Below, piece by piece: positions 1 to 4,699 of a stretch of 6,145 bases of DNA. Source of the DNA: Nitrospirota bacterium. Its GTDB lineage: Bacteria; Nitrospirota; Thermodesulfovibrionia; Thermodesulfovibrionales; SM23-35. Numbering within the stretch: position 1 is the stretch's first letter; each line of letters begins with the position of its first letter. The notes beneath the pieces are model-generated. The model searched no databases and was not told the DNA's origin. It saw only the letters and a program-made list of their open reading frames with translations. The stretch lies in NCBI GenBank assembly GCA_029883145.1, contig JAOUJR010000110.1, positions 1 through 6,145 of the forward strand, read 5' to 3'. The translations under genes were made by a program, and so were the position numbers.

Positions 1-200
1 ATATAAGAGTAAATGTTGAGCCTAAACGCACTTTCAGCCTCTATGCGACAGGATGCAGGGTGAAGCATCCCACTTGGGGTGTTGGTGTGGTGCGCGACTG
101 TTTTGGAGATGGAGATGATCTGAAAGTAACAGTCAACTTTCCAAACATCGGTTTAAAAAGACTTGCGGTGAAGTTTGCAAATCTGCAAAAAATGCATTGA
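1..200 (+). CDS. pcrA: PcrA/UvrD-family DNA helicase, C-terminal fragment
   Basis: Only the last 65 codons are present (frame beginning at base 3, TGA at 198-200); the gene enters from the left. The visible part carries the end of the superfamily 1A helicase: a short segment ending in YATGCRVKHPTWGVGVV, then GDGDDLKVTVNFP and IGLKRLAVKFANLQK. This is the small Tudor-like C-terminal domain of PcrA/UvrD, recognised by the R-V-x-H-x-x-x-G-x-G-x-V start and the FP-x-x-G-x-K-x-L-x-x-K-(F/Y)-A-x-L end. In the family this domain contacts RNA polymerase and links the 3'-5' helicase to transcription-coupled repair. The wording (GDD, GLKRL, KFA) is closer to PcrA than to enterobacterial UvrD, but the two cannot be separated firmly from this fragment. 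gatC begins 20 bases after the stop, so the two are probably cotranscribed. Confidence 0.88.
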   Translation, partial: IRVNVEPKRTFSLYATGCRVKHPTWGVGVVRDCFGDGDDLKVTVNFPNIGLKRLAVKFANLQKMH

Positions 201-220
201 AGAACACGGGACATCACGGG

Positions 221-508
221 ATGAAGATATCAAAAAATGAAATTGAACATATCGCACTTTTGGCAAGACTTTCTCTTTCTGAAGAAGAAAAGGAGTTATT
301 TGGATTACAATTGAATAGTATCCTTGAATACATGGAAAAACTGAAAGAGCTCAATACAAAAAATTGTGAGCCAACATCACATGTATTGTCGTTACTCAAT
401 GTAATGAGGGATGATATGCCCGTGTGTTCACTCACGAGAGAAGATGCTCTTTTAAACGCACTAGACAGTAAAGATAAATTCTACAGGGTGCCAAAGATAA
501 TAGAATAA
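221..508 (+). CDS. gatC: Asp-tRNA(Asn)/Glu-tRNA(Gln) amidotransferase subunit C
   Basis: Encodes 95 residues, the usual GatC length. GatC is the small subunit of the GatCAB amidotransferase, which converts Glu-tRNA(Gln) and/or Asp-tRNA(Asn) to the amidated forms; it stabilises GatA and wraps round the GatA-GatB interface. The N-terminus MKISKNEIEHIALLARLSLS is the family signature, followed by EEE, a helix with LNSILEYMEKLKELNT, a P-T-S-H-V region and the typical C-terminal MRDD ... LLNA ... FYRVPKIIE. The ATG at 221 is chosen because it gives the family's usual start. A TTG at 197 overlapping the helicase stop is in frame and would add eight residues (MKNTGHHG) that look non-native. The ribosome binding site is weak (GGGA at 208-211). 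gatA does not follow; the next gene is a glutaredoxin, so gatA and gatB must lie elsewhere. Confidence 0.93.
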   Translation: MKISKNEIEHIALLARLSLSEEEKELFGLQLNSILEYMEKLKELNTKNCEPTSHVLSLLNVMRDDMPVCSLTREDALLNALDSKDKFYRVPKIIE

Positions 509-606
509 GTTCAAGGGATATTCTCATTTTTTTCTTTTTCCTATTTTCTCATTCTCATAAGAAAGGCTGTTTTTGACTTTGTCAGGAGGTAAAAGAAAGG
601 GAAGAT

Positions 607-861
607 ATGCAACCACCGGTGAAGATTTATACGTTGAGTACCTGTAGTCATTGTAAAGCTACCAAGAAGTTACTGGACGAATGCGCGGTGAAGTATGAAT
701 TTACAGATGTGGATTTACTTACCGGAGAAGAACAGCGCGCGATTCTTGAAAATGTGAAGAAATTAAACTCAAGATGTACGTTTCCCACGATTATCATTGG
801 TGATAAAGTCATTGTTGGCTATCAAGAGGAGGAAATCAAAAAGGCCTTGGGACTATTATGA
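607..861 (+). CDS. Glutaredoxin-like protein
   Basis: Encodes an 84-residue thioredoxin-fold protein of glutaredoxin/NrdH size. The active site C13-S-H-C16 lies after the first strand (VKIYTLSTC). The cis-proline is in TFPTI (P60), followed by the strand and turn GDKVIVGYQEEE. Two more cysteines (C26, C57) are present, C57 being close to the cis-proline. Its likely job is dithiol-disulfide exchange in the cytoplasm. The 3' end overlaps the FTR-beta start by four bases (ATGA), so the pair is translationally coupled. This suggests that the reductase is its electron donor, in place of glutathione or NADPH-thioredoxin reductase (inference). An AGGAGGT lies 16 bases upstream of the ATG (584-590), rather far; AAGGGA at 597-602 is nearer and may be the one used. 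The 98 bases before it include a pyrimidine-rich tract (about 521-550) but no clear terminator. Confidence 0.88.
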   Translation: MQPPVKIYTLSTCSHCKATKKLLDECAVKYEFTDVDLLTGEEQRAILENVKKLNSRCTFPTIIIGDKVIVGYQEEEIKKALGLL

Positions 862-1193
862 TGAATGTAGAACAACTTCATGAGATGTTAAAGAAAATAC
901 AGGAACCCAAAGGATATTTTTTTAATAAGGACAAGGACAGGGTAATTGACCTTCTTAAAGGCCTGCTTATCAATAAAGAGCGTTATGGCTATATGTCGTG
1001 TCCGTGCAGGCTAGCATCAGGTGATCGTGAAAAAGATAAGGATATTATTTGCCCATGTGTCTATCGTACACCAGATGTTGAAGAGTTTGGAAGCTGTTAT
1101 TGTAACCTCTATGTCTCAAAGGACTGGAACGAGGGGAATATTGTGCATGCATATGTTCCCGAGAGAAGACCACTGGAAAAGATACAATTCTGA
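858..1193 (+). CDS. Ferredoxin:thioredoxin reductase catalytic (beta) subunit
   Basis: Encodes 111 residues, the normal length of FTR-beta. The enzyme passes electrons from reduced ferredoxin through a 4Fe-4S cluster next to a redox-active disulfide to a thioredoxin-like partner. The three signature pairs are visible: C48-P-C50, C65-P-C67 and C80-Y-C82. The spacing is CPC-x14-CPC-x12-CYC, compared with CPC-x16-CPC-x8-CHC in the plant and cyanobacterial enzyme. The His that lies between the last two cysteines in chloroplast FTR is Tyr here. The protein therefore belongs to the broader non-photosynthetic FTR group, which works without the variable alpha subunit; none is seen nearby. Start choice: ATG at 858 overlaps the glutaredoxin stop as ATGA; a second ATG follows at 861 and would cost one residue. 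The coupled glutaredoxin is the obvious substrate. Confidence 0.92.
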   Translation: MMNVEQLHEMLKKIQEPKGYFFNKDKDRVIDLLKGLLINKERYGYMSCPCRLASGDREKDKDIICPCVYRTPDVEEFGSCYCNLYVSKDWNEGNIVHAYVPERRPLEKIQF

Positions 1194-1240
1194 GACAACA
1201 TTGAACCCAAAAAGCGATCTCATAATTTCTTAGTAACTGA

Positions 1241-1254
1241 TTGACTATAATCAA
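1241..1254. promoter_or_regulatory. FNR/CRP-family operator-like box
   Basis: TTGAC-TATA-ATCAA matches the FNR/FixK/Dnr consensus TTGAT-N4-ATCAA at nine of ten defined positions. It is centred about 40 bases upstream of the ferritin-like start codon. It overlaps TATAAT (1246-1251), so a bound regulator would probably block RNA polymerase. This is a motif match only. Confidence 0.4.
1246..1251 (+). promoter_or_regulatory. Candidate -10 hexamer for the ferritin-like gene
   Basis: TATAAT is a perfect -10 hexamer, 35 bases before the start codon and upstream of the ribosome binding site. No convincing -35 lies 16-18 bases before it (the region reads ATAATT), so a weak or activator-assisted promoter is likely if it is used. 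Confidence 0.3.
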
Positions 1255-1276
1255 AATTTTTATTAAAAAATATTTC

Positions 1277-1282
1277 AGGAGG
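1277..1282 (+). promoter_or_regulatory. Ribosome binding site of the ferritin-like gene
   Basis: AGGAGG lies four bases before the ATG at 1287. It fixes that start and implies high translation. Confidence 0.7.
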
Positions 1283-1286
1283 ACAT

Positions 1287-2264
1287 ATGGAAAAAATAGG
1301 AAAGGTAGAAACGAAAGAAGATGTCCTGAAGCTTTTAAACATTGCACTTGAACATGAATGGGCTGTGAGCTTTGAGTATACGATCCATGCCTATTCTATG
1401 CCTAAGGGGAAGTTTTTTTATGAAGATCCTGTGATGAAGAACAGGACAGATGTCCGTGCACAGATTATTCAGATAGGTATAGATGAAATGTACCACTCTC
1501 TTCAACTTGGAGTGATTATCAGGCAAATGGGAGGAGACCCTTCTTTTAAGACAGATGAAGTTATTCGCTACCCACGGATTATGGATAATCTGAAGAGAGA
1601 TAAAATGACAGAAGATTTGGTGACTAATCTCTATCAGTCAGCACAGTTTCCGGAAGGATCTTTCCCGAAGATTCAAAATATGGTCCTCAATATTTCATAT
1701 GATGAAGTTCGTCATTCAGAACAGTTCGCTGCAATGATGGATGCGATTACAAAGCAAGGTGCTGAAGATGCCCTGTGTTATCAAGCAAACCCGGAAAATG
1801 CACATAAAAAAGAAATACAGCTTCTCCATGAAATTACCCGCCTCGAAGATGAACTCATGCACCGTTACTTAAAGTATGTATTCCTCTTCAGTGAGCATCA
1901 GGATCTCACACAGCGGTTGTTTAAGAACTCGATCAACCACATGAGACACTGGGATAAGAACGCTGGTATTTTAGTGAAATGGGGTGATGTGATTCAGATC
2001 GAAAATGCAAGTAAGGACCCAGCTGGAGTTGAGAAGAGTATAAACCCCATGCCCTCTGTGTATCACGGGGAGGACCGGATAACTGCCCTAGAGACATTAA
2101 TTCCTGCAGAAGAAGCGCTTATCTCGAAATATGAGAAACTTATTCCCATGGTCCCTGATGGTGAAATCAAAGATCAACTCATGCTCCATGTAAGTCTCAA
2201 CAGAGAACACCTTTTTACCCAAAAATGGCTGCTTCACAATGCTCGAAAGATAAAGTGTTTTTAG
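1287..2264 (+). CDS. Ferritin-like diiron protein with two four-helix modules
   Basis: Encodes 325 residues, about twice the length of a bacterioferritin or rubrerythrin core. The first half shows a full set of diiron ligands in ferritin order: E22/E24 in LEHEWAVSFEY (helix 1), E67-x-x-H70 in IDEMYHS (helix 2), E109 in MTEDLVTNLYQ (helix 3) and E140-x-x-H143 in YDEVRHSEQF (helix 4). The second half again looks like four helices, with HEITRLEDELMHRYLKYV (E187/E189), H218-x-x-H221, AEEALISKYEKL (E275/E276) and REH (E307, H308). Its ligand set is irregular, so it may be a decayed copy. No rubredoxin domain, signal peptide or membrane segment is seen. Likely roles are oxygen or peroxide detoxification or iron handling in the cytoplasm, but the true substrate cannot be read. 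It follows the Grx/FTR pair by 93 bases on the same strand and has its own AGGAGG and candidate control region. Confidence 0.8.
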   Translation: MEKIGKVETKEDVLKLLNIALEHEWAVSFEYTIHAYSMPKGKFFYEDPVMKNRTDVRAQIIQIGIDEMYHSLQLGVIIRQMGGDPSFKTDEVIRYPRIMDNLKRDKMTEDLVTNLYQSAQFPEGSFPKIQNMVLNISYDEVRHSEQFAAMMDAITKQGAEDALCYQANPENAHKKEIQLLHEITRLEDELMHRYLKYVFLFSEHQDLTQRLFKNSINHMRHWDKNAGILVKWGDVIQIENASKDPAGVEKSINPMPSVYHGEDRITALETLIPAEEALISKYEKLIPMVPDGEIKDQLMLHVSLNREHLFTQKWLLHNARKIKCF

Positions 2265-2268
2265 TGAG

Positions 2269-2293
2269 AATAAAGTAAAGAGTTTATTTTTTT
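2269..2293 (+). terminator. Weak terminator-like hairpin after the ferritin-like gene
   Basis: AATAAA (2269-2274) pairs with TTTATT (2283-2288) across an 8-base loop, and T residues continue to 2293. The stem is short and all A-T. It lies between two convergent genes and overlaps the last codon of the minus-strand gene, so support is limited. Confidence 0.3.
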
Positions 2294-2556
2294 ATTGCTG
2301 ACTCATCAGCAGTTGATACTGTTTCTTCTTTTTTGCCTTCTACCTGTTCAAAGTTTGAATATAAATAATTTCTAAGCCAGGCTTTGTTATAGTGATGCGG
2401 CTGTATGTTATCTTGTTGCATAGGTTTAAAGACCGGACAGCATTGAAAATTATCTTGGAAACAGTAGCGTTCCAATTCGGCAATGCTCGGGATATAAGGC
2501 ACTTTGGATGCAGTACAAACCCCGAAATAATCTTCTATGAAACAGGGACAACTCAT
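2284..2556 (-). CDS. Small Cys-rich protein, putative metal- or redox-active, sigma-54 controlled
   Basis: Encodes 90 residues; I do not recognise a named family. Six cysteines lie in the first 40 residues in the pattern C3-x-C5-x8-C14-x17-C32-x6-C39-C40. Around them are CPCF, a VPYIPSIAELERYC stretch and CCPVF. An HH pair (54-55) follows, and the last 20 residues are charged and probably disordered. The pattern suggests a metal or Fe-S site or a small redox protein (inference). There is no signal peptide, so it is presumably cytoplasmic. The start is well fixed by AAGGAGGTG six bases upstream. Upstream lies a sigma-54 promoter (2640-2655) with IHF-type and enhancer-type sites, giving a leader of about 73 bases. 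The gene converges on the ferritin-like gene with 19 bases between the stop codons. It is the last minus-strand gene of the group and seems to form its own transcription unit. Confidence 0.75.
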   Translation of the reverse strand: MSCPCFIEDYFGVCTASKVPYIPSIAELERYCFQDNFQCCPVFKPMQQDNIQPHHYNKAWLRNYLYSNFEQVEGKKEETVSTADESAIKK

Positions 2557-2560
2557 AGGA

Positions 2561-2569
2561 CACCTCCTT
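2561..2569 (-). promoter_or_regulatory. Ribosome binding site of the 90-residue Cys-rich gene
   Basis: On the minus strand AAGGAGGTG precedes the ATG (2554-2556) with about six bases between the GGAGG core and the start. It is close to ideal and settles the start. Confidence 0.75.
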
Positions 2570-2639
2570 GCATTACATGAGGAAACAGGTCTCTAAGATA
2601 TTTTTAGGTAAAATGTCTAAAAGTTTTGTTTTGAATACA

Positions 2640-2655
2640 AGCAAGGGAGATGCCA
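2640..2655 (-). promoter_or_regulatory. Sigma-54 (RpoN) -24/-12 promoter of the 90-residue Cys-rich gene
   Basis: The minus strand reads TGGCAT-CTCCC-TTGCT. Against the consensus TGGCACG-N4-TTGCW it matches 10 of 12 defined positions, with the exact GG-N10-GC spacing. The expected start of transcription is near 2629, about 73 bases before the ATG. Confidence 0.8.
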
Positions 2656-2660
2656 GAACA

Positions 2661-2673
2661 AAAGTTGTTGATT
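2661..2673 (-). promoter_or_regulatory. IHF-type site, copy 1
   Basis: The minus strand reads AATCAACAACTTT, matching WATCAA-N4-TTR at eight of nine defined positions. It lies between the dyad and the sigma-54 promoter, where IHF usually bends DNA for enhancer-dependent activation. The position relative to the promoter is identical in copy 2. Confidence 0.5.
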
Positions 2674-2710
2674 TTATTAAAGTTTGAGAAATAAAGGATA
2701 AAGGTTGTCA

Positions 2711-2742
2711 GGCAATTTGTCTTGTAGACAGGGCATATTTCC
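2711..2742 (-). promoter_or_regulatory. Enhancer-type dyad (UAS), copy 1
   Basis: The plus strand starts GGCAATTTGTC and ends GGGCATATTTCC. The outer arms GGCAAT/ATTTCC pair with one mismatch, and inside them TGTCT-TGT-AGACA is a perfect dyad. The centre lies about 97 bases upstream of the predicted transcription start, a normal place for a sigma-54 activator to bind. The activator is not identifiable from the site. Confidence 0.6.
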
Positions 2743-2767
2743 AGAAGGGAAACTCATCCTATAGAGT

Positions 2768-2808
2768 AAAAATAGTATAATAGGATCTTTGCTACCCTAT
2801 GATAGTAT
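2768..2808 (-). terminator. Terminator-like hairpin behind the M48 peptidase gene
   Basis: On the minus strand a 13-position stem (ATACTATCATAGG with CCTATTATACTAT, two mismatches, 11-base loop) is followed by TTTTTA. It begins 14 bases after the peptidase stop codon and ends just before regulatory module copy 1, so it would keep the two transcription units apart. Confidence 0.55.
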
Positions 2809-2822
2809 CTTTAAATATTTTT

Positions 2823-4286
2823 TTATTTACGGACCTTGGTTTTTTCGATGACAGGTTTTAATTCCGGTACTCGTTTGGCAGCATGCCTGCCCATTTCATT
2901 ATCTGGAGCTACTTTCATCTGTAGAACATACTCGTTGTATGCAGAATTAAGGTCTCCTATATTTTCATTACATATACCGAGGATACCGTGTATTTCCGGA
3001 TGTTTTGACTGAGCCTCGGCAAAAAAATTCAGATGCGGGAGGGCTGTTTTGTACATACTCGTCTTATAATGACTCATGCCTAAAAAGTAGTGAGCGTTGA
3101 CGTCCTGTGGGAAAAGTGAAATACTCTTTTTAAGATAATTAATTCCTTCTGAATAGTTTTTGCGGAAATACATAAGTGTTCCCATGCCCCTATATGCAGG
3201 TTCATAATCTTTCTCAATGTTTATTGCAGTGATAAAGTTTTTTTCTGCATCAGGATAGTTCTTCTTTTTCAGCATTATAAATCCCCTCAGGGTATGAAAT
3301 GCAGGTTGACGCTGATCTGTTTGTATCGCTTTTAAAATAAGAGATTCAGCTTCTGCAAGATTATTCTTCTGAAACGACGTTATTGCTTTGTCATAGTATT
3401 CAAGATAAATCTTGTTCGTATTCTTGAGCCCTGCTATCATATTCTGGAATCTCGCCCTGTTTGTTCCGTCACCTTGAATTGTAACGGGTTGATTACTGTT
3501 TATTATGTGCTGGAGCTCTTCAATTCTCACCGATGTCCGTGGATGTGTAGAGAGGAGGTCTTCAAAGAATCCTTTCTCTTGCGGATTTTTCCCCATTGAT
3601 CTCAAATACTCCTGAGAAACTTTTTCAAGATTTTTATGGGCACTGATGGCGTTTTGAGGATTGTATCCAAGTTTAGACATATAGAGAATGCCCAATCTGT
3701 CAGCCTCCAGTTCATCATCCCTGCTATATTTTAAAAGAAGGAGGCTGCTCCCAACCGCACCAGCACTTAATGCAAGATCTGCGTATTCTTTTCCACTCAG
3801 TGCAATTCCCGCAACACCTAATCCGATTTGCTGCACCATTCCATATGTCATATGCCGTGCTGTATGTCGTGCTGATACATGCCCCATTTCGTGTCCCATC
3901 ACGAAAGCAAATTCTGCCTCATTATCAAGTGCTGCAAGCAGACCTCTTGTCATCACCACATAGCCGGGTATTGCCCATGCATTGGGTACAGAGCTGTTCT
4001 GGATTGCGAACTCCACAGGGAGCTGAGGTCTGTGGGATACATTATGAATTTTCAGGACAGTCTCTTTTAAATTGGCTTTAAGTTTTTCGTCCTTAAATTC
4101 TCCCCCGCCTCCCACGTCACCCCAAAGGGCATTCGGATAAAACTCTTTACCCATGGTCACTTCCTGACTTTCGGATACGAGCATCAGTTCTTGGTGTCCT
4201 GTGACAGGATTAATTGCACAACTGATAAGGGATAACGAAATGAAAAGTATACATATTGTGAAAAGGGTTTTCCTGATCATATGCAT
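2823..4286 (-). CDS. M48-family metallopeptidase lipoprotein with C-terminal TPR repeats (BepA-like)
   Basis: Encodes 487 residues. The N-terminus is a lipoprotein signal: a basic start, a hydrophobic run (residues 8-21) and lipobox L20-I-S-C23. The +2 residue is Ala, which favours outer-membrane sorting. The zinc site is H132-E133-M-G-H136, with the third ligand probably E192 in SRDDELEADRLG. Residues about 295-460 form TPR repeats (YDKAITSFQKNNLAEAESLILKA and similar units). This layout is that of BepA/YfgC, a periplasmic protease-chaperone that supervises outer-membrane protein assembly; E. coli BepA itself is not a lipoprotein. The start is ATG 4286, with GAGG about six bases upstream; an in-frame ATG two codons later would also keep the signal. 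The 20-residue peptide gene ends 219 bases upstream on the same strand, so transcription from sigma-54 module copy 2 could reach this gene. It also has a candidate promoter of its own. Confidence 0.93.
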   Translation of the reverse strand: MHMIRKTLFTICILFISLSLISCAINPVTGHQELMLVSESQEVTMGKEFYPNALWGDVGGGGEFKDEKLKANLKETVLKIHNVSHRPQLPVEFAIQNSSVPNAWAIPGYVVMTRGLLAALDNEAEFAFVMGHEMGHVSARHTARHMTYGMVQQIGLGVAGIALSGKEYADLALSAGAVGSSLLLLKYSRDDELEADRLGILYMSKLGYNPQNAISAHKNLEKVSQEYLRSMGKNPQEKGFFEDLLSTHPRTSVRIEELQHIINSNQPVTIQGDGTNRARFQNMIAGLKNTNKIYLEYYDKAITSFQKNNLAEAESLILKAIQTDQRQPAFHTLRGFIMLKKKNYPDAEKNFITAINIEKDYEPAYRGMGTLMYFRKNYSEGINYLKKSISLFPQDVNAHYFLGMSHYKTSMYKTALPHLNFFAEAQSKHPEIHGILGICNENIGDLNSAYNEYVLQMKVAPDNEMGRHAAKRVPELKPVIEKTKVRK

Positions 4287-4323
4287 AATTACCTCACACT
4301 TTCCAGTGAAATGATACTATTTA

Positions 4324-4352
4324 TTATTACTGATTAATTATCCCTCTGTAAA
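4324..4352 (-). promoter_or_regulatory. Candidate sigma-70 promoter of the M48 peptidase gene
   Basis: On the minus strand TTTACA (4347-4352; five of six to the -35 consensus) and TAATAA (4324-4329; poor -10) are 17 bases apart. The start of transcription would be near 4317. The stretch is very AT-rich, so chance matches are likely. Confidence 0.35.
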
Positions 4353-4429
4353 TATGTCGTTAATATCCTTTTTAGAATAGTAAGCAGCAACACTCAATTT
4401 CAGAGTATTTATCTAAGAGAATGGAAGGC

Positions 4430-4489
4430 TTTGCAGGGCGAAGTCTTAACTTAAAAGGGGAAGGTCATTGTAAAAACCCGCCCTGCAAA
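4430..4489. repeat. 11-bp perfect inverted repeat with 38-base loop
   Basis: TTTGCAGGGCG (4430-4440) is exactly complementary to CGCCCTGCAAA (4479-4489). It is GC-rich against an AT-rich background. No T-run follows on either strand, so it is not a standard intrinsic terminator. It lies between the 20-residue peptide and the M48 gene and could be a processing, attenuation or mRNA-stability structure, or the arms of an old insertion. Confidence 0.6.
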
Positions 4490-4505
4490 AGAGGTATATG
4501 GTTGG

Positions 4506-4568
4506 TTAGCAGGAGCTTTTACACTTACAGGTTGTTGCAATCCTCTTTGAAACCTTTTTTATTGTCAT
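4506..4568 (-). CDS. 20-residue basic Cys-rich peptide behind a sigma-54 promoter
   Basis: This is a small reading frame, ATG at 4566-4568 and TAA at 4506-4508. The first 13 residues (MTIKKVSKRIATT) are basic, with four Lys/Arg. The last seven are C-K-C-K-S-S-C, with cysteines at 14, 16 and 20. Support for translation: AAAGGAG lies eight bases before the ATG, and a good sigma-54 promoter lies about 50 bases upstream of the start (expected transcription start near 4618). The paralogous control module drives another Cys-rich product. A role cannot be read. Options are a metal- or redox-linked mini-protein, the precursor of a modified peptide (basic leader, Cys core), or a leader peptide on an mRNA continuing into the M48 peptidase. 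The alternative is that the transcript is a small RNA and the frame is chance. No homologue is known to me. Confidence 0.5.
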   Translation of the reverse strand: MTIKKVSKRIATTCKCKSSC

Positions 4569-4576
4569 CTGTAAAA

Positions 4577-4583
4577 CTCCTTT
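4577..4583 (-). promoter_or_regulatory. Ribosome binding site of the 20-residue peptide
   Basis: The minus strand reads AAAGGAG, eight bases before the ATG at 4568. Strength and spacing are good, and this is the main evidence that the short frame is translated. Confidence 0.55.
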
Positions 4584-4628
4584 CATAGAGGAATCATGAC
4601 TTCATGCCAAGTTATTTTTAGAATATAT

Positions 4629-4644
4629 TGCAAGATAAATGCCA
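4629..4644 (-). promoter_or_regulatory. Sigma-54 (RpoN) -24/-12 promoter of the 20-residue peptide
   Basis: The minus strand reads TGGCAT-TTATC-TTGCA, 10 of 12 defined positions of the TGGCACG-N4-TTGCW consensus, with exact spacing. The predicted start of transcription is near 4618. Downstream targets are the 20-residue peptide and possibly the M48 peptidase. Confidence 0.8.
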
Positions 4645-4649
4645 GAATA

Positions 4650-4662
4650 TAACCCATTGATA
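4650..4662 (-). promoter_or_regulatory. IHF-type site, copy 2
   Basis: The minus strand reads TATCAATGGGTTA, a full match to WATCAA-N4-TTR. It sits between the enhancer dyad and the sigma-54 promoter, as in classic IHF-assisted sigma-54 promoters. Confidence 0.6.
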
Positions 4663-4699
4663 TTATTATGGTTTAAAAGAGAGAGGATTGATACTATAA

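Larger units (their letters stand above)
2621..2766 (-). repeat. Regulatory module, copy 1 (enhancer dyad + IHF site + sigma-54 promoter)
   Basis: This 146-bp non-coding stretch aligns end to end with 4609-4754, with one single-base length change on each side. The 32-bp dyad matches at 26 of 32 positions and the promoter core at 12 of 16. The 55-base spacer between dyad and promoter has equal length in both copies and matches at about 34 positions. Similarity is therefore concentrated in the candidate protein-binding sites, as expected of a diverged duplicated control region and not of a recent mobile element. Confidence 0.75.

Noticed and set aside
197..220. TTG start extending gatC by eight residues
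   Set aside because: The extra residues do not resemble GatC, whereas ATG at 221 gives the family N-terminus exactly.
521..558. Threefold TTCTCAT in a pyrimidine-rich tract after gatC
   Set aside because: The copies are unevenly spaced and low-complexity, with no stem for a terminator; probably chance.
1021..1347. Frames overlapping the FTR-beta gene and the following gap on both strands
   Set aside because: They run through the FTR gene out of frame or antisense, with no ribosome binding site and no family features.
2553..2578. An ATG-TAA start-stop and a six-codon frame (M-Q-G-G-V-L) overlapping the start of the 90-residue gene
   Set aside because: Neither has its own ribosome binding site; they arise from the sequence around the real one. 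A regulatory role is possible but unsupported.
2392..2580. 62-codon plus-strand frame opposite the 90-residue Cys-rich gene
   Set aside because: It is a shadow of the minus-strand gene, which has an ideal ribosome binding site and promoter.
2711..2742. NifA-type activator site (TGT-N10-ACA)
   Set aside because: The TGT and ACA in copy 1 are seven bases apart, not ten, and copy 2 lacks them.
3688..4081. Plus-strand frames of 60-103 codons inside the M48 gene
   Set aside because: The M48 gene on the other strand has an intact zinc motif, signal peptide and TPR repeats; these frames are shadows.
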